A DNA stretch of 64,000 nucleotides from Risungbinella massiliensis (GCF_000942395.1 NZ_LN812102.1:1214816-1278815), one strand, 5' to 3'. Shown: positions 19,227-26,955, counted from the first letter of the stretch. Made by a program: numbers and translations. Notes: generated by a model from the letters alone, not told the origin.

Positions 19227-19748
19227 CTAAGATAAGATAATGGAGTCAGGTATACTTTCAAAAAGTGCAATCTGTTCGGCTTGGAGTGAAAAGTCTCCTA
19301 CAGGTATTTGAACATCCTGTATATTCACTCTATTCCAAACACGTCCCAGTGTTATGTGGGGTAAAAAGGGTTGCTCCTTCACTAACACCCCTACTTCCTT
19401 TAGTCTGTTTTTGATATGACTATGCAGGTGTTTCAGTTCAGAGCTGTGTTTTATTTCCAAAGCAATGTATTCTTTTTTGGTTTCCCATCCCAAGAAAACT
19501 ACACGACCTGTGGGTATTAATGGCATACGAAGAATATCATCACGATATTCTTCAAGTATTGGATTAATATTCTCAATCTTTTCTGGACTAAGCCATCCTA
19601 TGAAATGTATTGTCAAATGCAGGTATTTGGCAGGACTCCATGACACAATAGGTTCATAATCAACTAAATGAATCCTACTATGATTGAGAATTTGCTTTCC
19701 TGTATTCTCCGAAAAAGAAAGAGCTATATAGGTCGCCCAATGAACCAT
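19227..19748 (-). CDS. thpR: RNA 2',3'-cyclic phosphodiesterase (2'-5' RNA ligase family)
   Basis: 173 residues, AGTAGGAGG five bases before the ATG. The two catalytic H-x-T/S-x motifs are HLTIHFIG (residues 45-52) and HITLGRVW (about 131-138), each at its expected place in the 2H phosphoesterase fold. It opens 2',3'-cyclic phosphates on RNA or nucleotides. Its place within the biosynthetic run could be chance, or it may hydrolyse a cyclic nucleotide intermediate. Confidence 0.85.
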   Translation of the reverse strand: MVHWATYIALSFSENTGKQILNHSRIHLVDYEPIVSWSPAKYLHLTIHFIGWLSPEKIENINPILEEYRDDILRMPLIPTGRVVFLGWETKKEYIALEIKHSSELKHLHSHIKNRLKEVGVLVKEQPFLPHITLGRVWNRVNIQDVQIPVGDFSLQAEQIALFESIPDSIILS

Positions 19749-19757
19749 TTTAACCTC

Positions 19758-19919
19758 CTACTGATCCATGTTTTCTTTGTCATGCTCCAAAAAACCTCTA
19801 ATTAACGCTTCAAGATCTAGGGTTATTTGATTCAAAATACTCACTCCAATTTGAGGTGTTATCTCTTTTCTATCAAATTGACCTATACTCTCTAATAAAA
19901 CATCCCTTATTAAAAACCA
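19758..19919 (-). pseudogene. 3' fragment of an unknown gene, cut next to the intron scar
   Basis: An open minus-strand frame of about 54 codons with protein-like composition (VLLESIGQFDRKEITPQIG and on to LEHDKENMDQ, then TAG) but no start codon with a ribosome site; a TGA precedes it. It ends ten bases before the thpR start. It may be the C-terminal piece of a gene lost at the neighbouring group II intron remnant. No family recognised. Confidence 0.35.
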
Positions 19920-19994
19920 TCAAACAAAATTAAAAGAATTTCCAGAGAGATAGAATTGTGGAAATCCAGTAAGTTGATGACTTTAGCGAAAAAT

Positions 19995-20110
19995 ATCGGG
20001 TAGGTCGGGTTCCTCACGGAACCTTTCTTCCAAAGAACCATACGTGACAGCTTCCCGTCATACGGCTCAAGCCAACCTGCTACTTGGTTAAGCACTTAGG
20101 TTCTCTCTTA
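19995..20110 (-). mobile_element. group II intron remnant (domain V/VI end)
   Basis: On the minus strand, 20068-20035 reads as a 34-nt group II intron domain V: GAGCCGTATGACGGGAAGC at its start and GTCACGTATGGTTC at its end, the catalytic hairpin found in bacterial introns. A domain VI-like hairpin (AAGGTTCCGTGAGGAACC) and a typical 3' end CTACCCGAT finish at 19995. The upstream AGGTTGGCTT leading into domain V is also usual for these introns. The reverse transcriptase frame is gone. No intact 5' end was seen, so this is a scar. Confidence 0.8.
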
Positions 20111-20200
20111 ACTTTGGTGTAATCGATATCCACCCATGTACGGTTAATTTCCAGTCAAAAACCTTATAAAAAAGGCTTGCGAGACTAACTATTTCTTGTT

Positions 20201-20662
20201 CTAGTGACTGCATTTAATACTTGGTAGAGATTGCTTCAGGTAGGATCTAATCATCAACAGATCATCCGTGATTATGTTTTTGGGTAGTAAGTGAGGATAG
20301 AAAAATTTTTCTTCCATGTTTTTTAGAAAAACAGGTACTGAGCTTGCTCGAAGGATACACAGAGCATTGGCTTCATATAAAAAGTTAGATTTTGATGTAT
20401 GAGCAATAGATTTCTGGAGCTTTAGACTTAATAAATTGCTAGATTTAATGTAGAAACCAATTTCCCGATATACAAGATCTTTGACAGCAGTCTCTATATT
20501 CTTTGTGGGACTGATATGAAAATGTGGTAGCTCCCAAATCTGAGAGGAATTCTTTTGCAAATATAGCTGGCCTTTGTCGTTAATAATTAATAAGCTAGCA
20601 ACGAATTGTACTGGGTTAATTAGATTAGAAGCGCTTCTAGTCATAGGAGTCAATTGATTCAT
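20201..20662 (-). CDS. degenerate Nudix-like protein
   Basis: 153 residues, GAGGAAG nine bases before the ATG. FVASLLIINDKGQLYLQKN and the following WELPHFHISPTKNIETAVKDLVYREIGF have the shape of a Nudix fold and box, but the box (G-x5-E-x7-REUxEExGU) has lost its first Gly and the paired Glu, reading KDLVYREIGF. It is therefore probably not an active hydrolase and could bind a nucleotide or act as a regulator. It lies 45 bp downstream of the DUF3970-like gene and is likely cotranscribed with it. Confidence 0.6.
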   Translation of the reverse strand: MNQLTPMTRSASNLINPVQFVASLLIINDKGQLYLQKNSSQIWELPHFHISPTKNIETAVKDLVYREIGFYIKSSNLLSLKLQKSIAHTSKSNFLYEANALCILRASSVPVFLKNMEEKFFYPHLLPKNIITDDLLMIRSYLKQSLPSIKCSH

Positions 20663-20707
20663 ATAGAAAATCTTCCTCTCTGAACCTTTGGTAGAATTGA
20701 TATACGA

Positions 20708-21010
20708 TTAGGAAAATATATCATAACTTTTCCCTACCACCATTCGTATGCTGTTGTTTATTACTTCAGTGACATCTAGTAAATGAAAACTAATCACATT
20801 TCCATTTTTCAACTTTAAGCAAACTTGATTTTGTCGCTCTTCTGGATTGTGCTCTACAACACAACAAATTTCCATTTGGTTATGGATATGTTCGACACTA
20901 TCTTTTTGATCCAGAATCAAAAACTGTGGGCAACTTGCAAAATCTATCAAGAAACAACGAACTTGTTCAGCATTACCTTGGATGTTGAGTTTAATTGACA
21001 ATCTATTCAT
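20708..21010 (-). CDS. DUF3970-like small protein of peptide module 1
   Basis: 100 residues. The start (SIKLNIQGNAEQVRCFLIDF) resembles the short DUF3970 fold of Bacillus. The second half ends with SFHLLDVTEVINN...MVVGKSYDIFS, matching the end of the 99-residue protein at 50912-51211 (LLDARVVKM...IVYGKHYDIF). Both genes lie divergent from an HTH-TPR regulator and end in G-K-x-Y-D-I-F, so they are paralogues in duplicated modules. Function unknown; a partner or target of the regulator is the simplest guess. No signal peptide or membrane segment. Confidence 0.65.
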   Translation of the reverse strand: MNRLSIKLNIQGNAEQVRCFLIDFASCPQFLILDQKDSVEHIHNQMEICCVVEHNPEERQNQVCLKLKNGNVISFHLLDVTEVINNSIRMVVGKSYDIFS

Positions 21011-21110
21011 CTCCTAGCTTCATCCAACCGTCTTAATTAAATTCTAGGTCAATAGGTAGAATTATACAAACATTTAATATTTAATCACAATTACTGTTTC
21101 CTTTTAAATA

Positions 21111-21163
21111 AAACGAATGATCTCTATACTTTCCGTTTAAATCTGTTATTTCTTCATTCGTTT
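21111..21163. promoter_or_regulatory. inverted repeat in the divergent promoter region of module 1
   Basis: AAACGAATGA (21111-21120) and TCATTCGTTT (21154-21163) are a perfect 10-bp inverted repeat 33 bp apart, in the 235-bp region between the DUF3970-like gene and the regulator. It could be a looping operator for the HTH-TPR protein. Inference only. Confidence 0.4.
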
Positions 21164-21245
21164 CAACTATCAACCAGTAAATATTTAATAGTTGAACAAT
21201 TCCGCTAAATTATGTGAGAATTAATTAGATGGAGGTGACTCTCTT

Positions 21246-22580
21246 TTGAATCCAAATGACTATATATCTCTAGGGAAATTCCTTAAAAAGCAACGAAAAA
21301 AATTAGGCTATACTCTAGAAAATCTAGCTGACGATCATATCTCTCAGGCTACAATTAGTAATATTGAACGTGGTATTTTAGGTGTTAGTGAAGAAAAAGT
21401 TCGATATTTATGTAAACAGCTCAATGTTGAGTTCTCTCAATACCCTAAACTATTAAAAAAGGAGAACGACTCGCAAAAAAAGTTATTAAAAACATTGTTA
21501 GGTATTGAAAGTCTGATGGATTACTTAGGGAGTAATATGCCATTTGATCAGTTAAGCAATATATCATTGGATCAAGATGATCCTATGAGCTTTTTTGTTT
21601 ATTATCTAAATGGTAAATATTATTATCACCAAAACAAATGGACAAAAGCGAAGGACCACTTCATTGAAACGCTACAATTATTAAAACAGTTACCTGAATT
21701 CAAAAGTAGCAATATTGATGCAGCTTGTTTCAAAGAGTTAGGTCGGATTTCCTATTTCCATGAAGGGGATACAGAAAAGGCACTTCATTTTAATAACCAA
21801 GGTTTAAATTCATTTCAATCAGACGGGGAGAGATTGAACCTTAAGTATACACTTTTAGTCACACAGGCTTTTTACCTTGAAAAATTAAATCGTAATGAAG
21901 AAGCCAACCGCACACTTGACTTATTATGGGAAGAAATAGATAAAATCGATAACAGTGATGTTAAAATTAATATGTATGAACTTCGCTCTTTACTTTTTAT
22001 GAAAAATAAATGCCATGATGAAGCACGTAAATATGCTGAACGTGGAATTGAAATTGCCCGAGAATACAAACGTATTGATCGTGGATTCGAATTATGGACA
22101 TCTCTAGGAAGTATTTGTGTAAAATTAAAAGAATTCGAAGAAGCTGAAGATTACTTTCTCCTAGCTTTAGCTATGAAGGATTTCGTTCGAAAAGAATATT
22201 TATTAGTCTCTACACATACACAATTAGGTAAACTCTACCTTGAACAAGAAAAGTGGGAGTTAGCTAAAGAACAGTTGGAAACAGCAGTGTCTATCGGTGA
22301 AAAGAGTAGCGATGAATTTCGTTATATAGAAGCACTAGAAGCTTTAGGAGATTACCATCTCAAAAATGGCAACATTAAAGAAGCCATTCATCCCTACGAA
22401 ATTTCATTAACTTTGGCTGAAAAACACGGATTCCCAGTCCTGCGCCATAATTGTTTAGTGAAACTTGGATACTGTTATAAGGAAGTAAATTCTCCAAAAT
22501 ATAAAGAATGTATGGAAAAATCGTTTGAAATTGCTTTACAATCAAAGTTGAACTCATTAATAAATGTAGGAGGGAATTAA
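21246..22580 (+). CDS. HTH-TPR peptide-sensing regulator (RRNPP type), module 1
   Basis: 444 residues from a TTG with GGAGGTGA upstream. Residues 8-60 form an XRE-type HTH (LKKQRKKLGYTLENLADDHISQATISNIERG). From about 95 to the end run paired helices of TPR type (for example YYLNGKYYYHQNKWTKAKDHF, AEDYFLLALAMKD, AKEQLETAVSIGE, AIHPYEISLTLAE). This is the layout of NprR, PlcR and AimR, which bind short imported peptides in the TPR groove. The last codons overlap the AGGAGGG of a 34-codon gene for a DPPD peptide, matching the receptor-pheromone pairing of this class. Paralogue at 51713-53143. It likely controls its own peptides and the divergent operon. Confidence 0.85.
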   Translation: MNPNDYISLGKFLKKQRKKLGYTLENLADDHISQATISNIERGILGVSEEKVRYLCKQLNVEFSQYPKLLKKENDSQKKLLKTLLGIESLMDYLGSNMPFDQLSNISLDQDDPMSFFVYYLNGKYYYHQNKWTKAKDHFIETLQLLKQLPEFKSSNIDAACFKELGRISYFHEGDTEKALHFNNQGLNSFQSDGERLNLKYTLLVTQAFYLEKLNRNEEANRTLDLLWEEIDKIDNSDVKINMYELRSLLFMKNKCHDEARKYAERGIEIAREYKRIDRGFELWTSLGSICVKLKEFEEAEDYFLLALAMKDFVRKEYLLVSTHTQLGKLYLEQEKWELAKEQLETAVSIGEKSSDEFRYIEALEALGDYHLKNGNIKEAIHPYEISLTLAEKHGFPVLRHNCLVKLGYCYKEVNSPKYKECMEKSFEIALQSKLNSLINVGGN

Positions 22581-22685
22581 ATGGTACGTTTTTTTAGAGA
22601 AGGAAGTCTAAGTAAAAATTCTTTTGTGCCTGATCCACCTGATGTGAGATCTTATCAACCTGACCCACCAGATATCTGTTTATAA
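22581..22685 (+). CDS. candidate pheromone precursor with two DPPD motifs (peptide A)
   Basis: 34 residues, ATG directly after the regulator stop, with AGGAGGG six bases upstream. The C-terminal half reads VPDPPDVRSYQPDPPDICL, so a P-D-P-P-D unit occurs twice ten residues apart. The N-terminus is short and basic (MVRFFREGSLSK) and shows no Sec signal peptide, unlike Phr or PapR precursors; a leaderless route as for some ComS peptides would be needed. Translationally coupled to the regulator and followed by a terminator. I infer it is the cognate signal. Confidence 0.75.
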   Translation: MVRFFREGSLSKNSFVPDPPDVRSYQPDPPDICL

Positions 22686-22688
22686 TAC

Positions 22689-22730
22689 AAAAGGAAAGAT
22701 CCTAAAATACCATTTAGGGTCTTTCCTTTT
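22689..22730 (+). terminator. terminator after peptide A
   Basis: AAAAGGAAAGATCCTAAA and TTTAGGGTCTTTCCTTTT form an 18-bp stem with one G-T pair type, loop of six, ending in a T-rich arm. It closes the regulator-peptide A operon. Confidence 0.85.
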
Positions 22731-22768
22731 ATGTTTACAGCGATATGAGACAAAACATTATAAATATA

Positions 22769-22798
22769 TTGATTAATTATTCCGAATTAATGTACACT
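22769..22798 (+). promoter_or_regulatory. promoter with internal operator-like palindrome before peptide B
   Basis: TTGATT (22769-22774) and TACACT (22793-22798) are 18 bp apart and could be -35/-10 boxes. The inverted repeat ATTAATT...AATTAAT (22772-22791) fills the spacer, a place where a regulator would block or remodel the promoter. Confidence 0.4.
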
Positions 22799-22841
22799 TA
22801 AAAGAAGGTACAACCAAAGTAAATAACGGGGGGAATATTGA

Positions 22842-22952
22842 TGATGTTTTTAAATCACTTAAACAATCTGGAAACAGATCCACCAGATATGTTTGAGACA
22901 GACCCGCCTGAAAAAATACTTCATTTTGACAGTGATCCGCCTGACCATTAAA
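22842..22952 (+). CDS. candidate pheromone precursor with three DPPD/E motifs (peptide B)
   Basis: 36 residues after GGGGGG at a seven-base spacing; two adjacent ATGs. The sequence contains ETDPPDMFETDPPEK and then DSDPPDH, three copies of [T/S]-D-P-P-[D/E]. No hydrophobic leader. It has its own promoter region and terminator, separate from the regulator operon, so dosage may be set independently of peptide A. The repeats suggest several short peptides cut from one precursor. Function inferred from motif sharing with peptide A and with the micro-gene at 53102. Confidence 0.7.
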
Positions 22953-22988
22953 ACTTACGAATGTAAGCTATAGATGTCTTTTCAGTTT

Positions 22989-23025
22989 AAAAATGACCAG
23001 ATCATAAAAAATCTGGTCATTTTTT
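22989..23025. terminator. bidirectional terminator between peptide B and the prophage lysin
   Basis: AAAAATGACCAGAT and ATCTGGTCATTTTT form a 14-bp stem with an eight-base loop. It serves the rightward peptide B unit and the convergent leftward lysis genes; the last bases reach the lysin stop codon. Confidence 0.85.
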
Positions 23026-23713
23026 AAAAAAGTTTTGCCCACGTCTTTGGTCCAACTACCCCATCTACACCAAGCCCTTTTTTTCGTTGAAAACCCCTTA
23101 CAGTTGCCTCTATTTTTTTCCCAAAGATCCCATCTACCACTAGTCCTCCTAGTTGACTCTGGATCTTTTTTACCACTTCTCCCCTAGATCCTTTCCGAAT
23201 AAGATGCCCCGGATAAGGATTGATAATGGTAGGTTTCGCCACACCCAATTTGCTTATAAATCCAGTCCATCCAGACAGTAACCGTTGTGGGCAATTTTTT
23301 CCCGACCATTTTTTATGGGGTACTACATTTCGAGACGGAATGCCATGCTTCTGCATCAAGAACTTTACTAGTTCCAGAGCAATTGCTTTTGCCTTCTCAT
23401 AGTTCCCATCTGTATTTACACAGATCTCAATTCCAATACTCTTTCTATTTCCAGTCCCGTTGCCCCCATCACCAGCATGCCATCCAATTTCTGAGATAGG
23501 AAGGTGCTGATAAATCTCCTTGTCATCTACCGTAAAGTGCCAACTAGCCTGCCGACTTTGATTTCCGCTGCTCAATAAACGAGCATGAGCCGCAGCATTT
23601 GCGCCACGGGTCGTATTCGCAGTTTCATGAATGGTGATATACTCAGAATTCATTGCAATCCTAGGACGAATCCGTTTGTATTTCATAGGAATAAACTGTT
23701 CTTTAATTTGCAT
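23024..23713 (-). CDS. phage endolysin, N-acetylmuramoyl-L-alanine amidase
   Basis: 229 residues from an ATG with AAGGAGGA upstream (longer frames start inside the holin gene). The amidase_2 domain spans about 1-150: YITIHETANT (zinc His), WHFTVDDKEIYQHLP, IGWHAGDG, VPHKKWSGKNCP with the catalytic H/K region. A peptidoglycan-binding domain of the PG_binding_1 type ends the protein (LIRKGSRGEVVKKIQSQLGG...GIFGKKIEATVRGFQ). It cleaves the bond between muramic acid and the peptide for lysis. Last gene of the holin-XhlA-lysin cassette; intact. Confidence 0.92.
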   Translation of the reverse strand: MQIKEQFIPMKYKRIRPRIAMNSEYITIHETANTTRGANAAAHARLLSSGNQSRQASWHFTVDDKEIYQHLPISEIGWHAGDGGNGTGNRKSIGIEICVNTDGNYEKAKAIALELVKFLMQKHGIPSRNVVPHKKWSGKNCPQRLLSGWTGFISKLGVAKPTIINPYPGHLIRKGSRGEVVKKIQSQLGGLVVDGIFGKKIEATVRGFQRKKGLGVDGVVGPKTWAKLF

Positions 23714-23939
23714 TTTGTGGGTCCTCCTTGTCATCCGTATAGCCAATACTTTTGGTAGTTGGATTGTTTAAGACTCCCAAGACCACTAATAGAGAAATGA
23801 TCGCTTGGAGCAAGTTCTCTGTAGGTCCCCATTTTTCTGGGAGGATGGAAACCCCAATAAACTCTAGAATCATAGGAATAGAAGCAATCAAACTAATCCA
23901 TAGACCCACATTTTTCCATCTATGTTTATCTCGTAACAT
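23703..23939 (-). CDS. phage holin
   Basis: About 78 residues from an ATG with GAGGAG seven bases upstream; an upstream in-frame start lacks a site. Two membrane segments (VGLWISLIASIPMILEFIGV and LLQAIISLLVVLGVLNNPT) with a charged tail TDDKEDPQ, the usual pattern of phi LC3-type holins ending LGVLNNPTT-x-G-x-x-D. It forms the membrane hole that frees the endolysin. It overlaps the endolysin gene by 11 bp. Confidence 0.85.
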   Translation of the reverse strand: MLRDKHRWKNVGLWISLIASIPMILEFIGVSILPEKWGPTENLLQAIISLLVVLGVLNNPTTKSIGYTDDKEDPQNAN

Positions 23940-23950
23940 AAGCTCTCTCC

Positions 23951-24238
23951 TCACTTGATCCCTTGTTGTAAAAGCCAAATAAAAAAACCGATCCCTGCGG
24001 TAAGCAATGTGCCTACTAAGGTTCGGTCTCGACTTCCGATCTTCTCATTTAGTTGTTTTAGTTCGTTTCGTGTGTCCTTTACATCGATCTCCAGCCTTTC
24101 TAAGTCCAGTTGCAGACGATGGATCTCATTCGACTGTTTCTCCTTAATCACAGCCAGATCCATCTGCATCTGATCAAGTCGCTCATCTAAACGATCTAAC
24201 TTGGTAACTAACTCTTGAATCTGGTTTAATTCCCCCAA
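23951..24238 (-). CDS. XhlA-type haemolysin/holin-associated protein
   Basis: 95 residues: a long coiled coil (residues 1-70, heptads LVTKLDRLDERLDQMQMDLAVI and on) followed by one membrane segment LVGTLLTAGIGFFIWLLQ at the C-terminus. This matches XhlA, which works with a holin in PBSX-type lysis cassettes. It lies between the tail gene remnant and the holin. Confidence 0.85.
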   Translation of the reverse strand: MGELNQIQELVTKLDRLDERLDQMQMDLAVIKEKQSNEIHRLQLDLERLEIDVKDTRNELKQLNEKIGSRDRTLVGTLLTAGIGFFIWLLQQGIK

Positions 24239-24283
24239 TTCTAGGTGCTCCTCTCTTCTCTATATCTCCTTACATCACCCCCT

Positions 24284-26141
24284 TTAATAGGTAATTTCCA
24301 ATGTCCCAGGTGCATCAAATATCCCATAATAACTAGAAGACCGATTATTTAGGAACAATCCAATTCCCTTAGCAGTACCATTACGAAAAGCGGTTAGAAA
24401 ATCAGGGTGGCTAAGATCTACCCATTTTCCCTGTCCCCAGCTAAAGGAGGCAGTGACTGCCAGACTCGAAAGGGCAGGTGCTCCACTTGGCAGACTATTT
24501 GCATCTAAGTAACTGTGATATCGGAAATAAAACGGAACAGAACCAGAGTTTCCCCCTTTACTTAAACGGGTGCAATAGAAGCGGATTCGCTTAATCTCTT
24601 TCCCAGTTACAGATGCAGATGGGTTATTTCCAAACATCCAGAGACCTCGGTGGAGTCCGTATCCACTCCACTCCCCTTGATACACCAACTTTTCCGATCT
24701 CCAGCCAGTCACTCCTCCACTTCGATATGATCTCCCCTGAAGAACCGGAAAGGTGAGAACAGTAGGCGGAGCTGGTGGTGGGGGTTGTCCGGTATCTCCA
24801 GCATAAGGGGTTAAGGTTCCGCGTATTTCTCCCCCTTTATCTGCCCTAATAGGAGTAGTGGTTCCAGTAGGACAAGTTCCAGAACCTGCTACCACTCCTC
24901 CTAACCAAGCAAACACTCCAAAGCGAGCGTTACTTCCAACATTCTCTTCATTTACAATAAAACCACCGAATTGAGCGATCATGAGATGATGGATGGCATC
25001 TTGGAGTAAGGAGTTTTTGATATAACAATAGGATCGGTCATGAATCGTAACGATAGTATCGGTCACACCACGCCCGAAGATCTTCATATTTTCGATATGA
25101 ACGTAAGCGCAGCGATACGCCTTGATCACACCATACTGATTGGTTCCTAGAAAGTTGAGCGTGCCATTTTGGATACGGATGATATTGGTAGAACCTTCAA
25201 GATGAAACATCCCATCTAAGGTATAACCCTGCATGAAAAACTCTACACTTCCCGAACCATGTACTCCTTTTATCTCCACTATCTCCGTCCCATTACTTTG
25301 AAAAAAGATACGGATTTTCCCGTTGTTATAGTGTGGGATCTCTTGGAGACAACGAGCAATCGAGCGATAAGGTGTATCGATGGTGTTCGTTGCTGCCTCA
25401 TCATCTCCGCTTGCGAAGTTCACATATAAATCCTTATCCGTAGCACCATAGGAAACGACGTTTGGAGCAAGGAGTGTTCCTACCTTTAACCTATCGAAAC
25501 CAACTTCATTTTGTAGTCCATTCAACTCGCCTACTGTTTCTTGGTTCTCATTTAGGAGAAACGTCCTTGTTTTCATGACTACCGCACCACTCTGATCATC
25601 TACTCCAGCCCAATCGCGGATAATATTCCAACGGTTCTCGTTATGCTGGAGTTTGCTCTCCAATCGCTGGATAGTTTGAATCGGTGTAATCGTAATGGGT
25701 TTGTAATCTCCTAACACTACGCTATCTTGCAGTGGATCAGTCTTACTTCGTATCTTTAATGAGGATGGTATCTCCTAGACGAACTTTGTGCGCCTCATAA
25801 CCGCTCACCTTTTCCAGAAGCAGAACATCCGCTTTATACTGGACGTTTGGTTTACTTAGTTTCTTTAATTCTCTAAAGGTATTTTGATAGAGTTCAGCAG
25901 GGTTGGTTGCTTTATCGTCTTTAAAAATTCCAAAGATATGCCGACCATTTTTCCCCCATCGCCCTACTGCTTCGACGGAGCCTACCCAATCCTCTTTCTT
26001 TTCATAGCCCGTTTCTATTTCATCTGGAGTATAGTTCGTAAAAGATAAGGCATTACCGTTTGCATCTGTCTTTCCTATACCAATGAGTGCTGTTATTAGC
26101 TTGGTAGAATCCTCCGATCTCTCCACTCCAACTAAGTCCAA
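24284..26141 (-). pseudogene. phage tail endopeptidase/fibre gene, 5' truncated and frameshifted
   Basis: Two frames that belong together. The 5' part (26141-25743, 132 codons) is the end of a prophage endopeptidase tail domain (VGVERSEDSTKLITALIGIGK...VRLGDTILIKDTK). The 3' part (477 codons from about 25717) continues with a trimerising helix (TITPIQTIQRLESKLQHNENRW), a beta-helix-like region (ASGDDEAATNTIDTPYRSIARCL) and a C-terminal receptor-like domain. Around 25725-25743 the reading frame shifts, because KTDPLQDSVVLGDYK continues in a second frame past the TAA. The domain start is missing, cut at the junction with the ArpU-like gene. Originally a baseplate or fibre protein for host binding. 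Confidence 0.75.
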
Positions 26142-26380
26142 ACCGTACGAAAATATTTTTCCGGTCTGTTGGCTCTGCGAACGGCATACTTCTCGGTAGT
26201 AGAAAGATTCATATTTCCTCTGTTAGGAGCTTCGGTATAGGTAGGAGTACAAGAAGGGTATTCATGTTCTAGTTGTCTTACTGCCTCTTTTAAGAGGGGA
26301 TAAGAGAGAAGAATTTCTTCGACTCTCCTCCAATATAGGGGTTTCTTATATCTCTTTTGTAAGTATTGAGTAGTCTCCAT
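26132..26380 (-). pseudogene. truncated ArpU-type late regulator at a deletion junction
   Basis: 82 residues. VEEILLSYPLLKEAVRQLEHEYPSCTPTYTE...STTEKYAVRRA matches the N-terminal part of ArpU-like phage regulators, which normally continue through an HTH of about 60-70 more residues. Here it runs into NRPEKYFRTVWT and stops inside sequence of the tail gene. The reading frame therefore marks a deletion that removed the ArpU C-terminus and all packaging, head and tail genes between it and the tail endopeptidase. Confidence 0.7.
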
Positions 26381-26404
26381 TCGCTCATCCCCTTTTTCTT
26401 AGGA

Positions 26405-26524
26405 TTATTTCTTTGCTTCTAGTGCCCAGCCTTTTCGTTTTACACATCGAGAAAACATACAAAACTTTTGATTATCCAACCATTCACAACGTTTACAGTG
26501 CTGACTTGGTACTCTGATTCTCAT
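26405..26524 (-). CDS. 39-residue phage zinc-ribbon-like protein
   Basis: The ATG overlaps the RusA stop (ATGA). It carries HCKRCEWLDNQKFCMFSRC, four Cys in two pairs as in small zinc ribbons, and a basic end. Such mini-proteins are common next to rusA in phages of Bacillota. Function unknown. Confidence 0.6.
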   Translation of the reverse strand: MRIRVPSQHCKRCEWLDNQKFCMFSRCVKRKGWALEAKK

Positions 26525-26853
26525 TCTCTTTCCCCCTCTGGTTCCATCTCACGTATTTGGATTTCTGTTCGTTCCTCTTCTCTATGTATAACTCGTATTT
26601 TCTCGATTGATAACTTTCGAACTTGGCGATCATCATCCCAAGCTATGTTATTTAATCCATCCAAGAAAGCTTTGGCTAGGTTATCTGCATCTGGTTCTCG
26701 TTTTCCATATAGATAAGCAGAGGCTTGGACTTCCACCGAACCCATTATTCTTTGGATACGAGCTTTTCTTGCTTCCCAACCGATCCTTTCTTTATATGCT
26801 AGGTATCTTTGTGCCTGTGAATTTTTCCACTTGCTCCGTTGTGTCATTCGCAC
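26521..26853 (-). CDS. rusA: RusA-type Holliday junction resolvase
   Basis: 110 residues. The RusA core KREPDADNLAKAFLDGLNNIAWDDDRQV holds the essential Asp residues (D-x-D-N and DDD), with KIRVIHREEERTEIQI near the end. It resolves four-way junctions during phage recombination. The length is within the family range (about 110-130). In line with the phage early genes. Confidence 0.9.
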   Translation of the reverse strand: MRMTQRSKWKNSQAQRYLAYKERIGWEARKARIQRIMGSVEVQASAYLYGKREPDADNLAKAFLDGLNNIAWDDDRQVRKLSIEKIRVIHREEERTEIQIREMEPEGERE

Positions 26854-26955
26854 TGCTGAACTGGTCTACCATGTATAATCAACTTCTGCATATTCTCTCT
26901 CCCAGAACGAGAGAAAAAGAGATTACTCTCCCTTTCTCTTCGGTATATTTCATGT

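Noticed and set aside
19910-20095. 61-codon minus-strand frame as a protein gene
   Set aside because: It is the conceptual translation of the group II intron domain V/VI sequence.
22581-22952. Peptide module 1 as a phage arbitrium (AimR-AimP) system
   Set aside because: It lies at the lysis end of the prophage, not beside the repressor, and its paralogue is not in a phage; kept as an alternative, not as the call.
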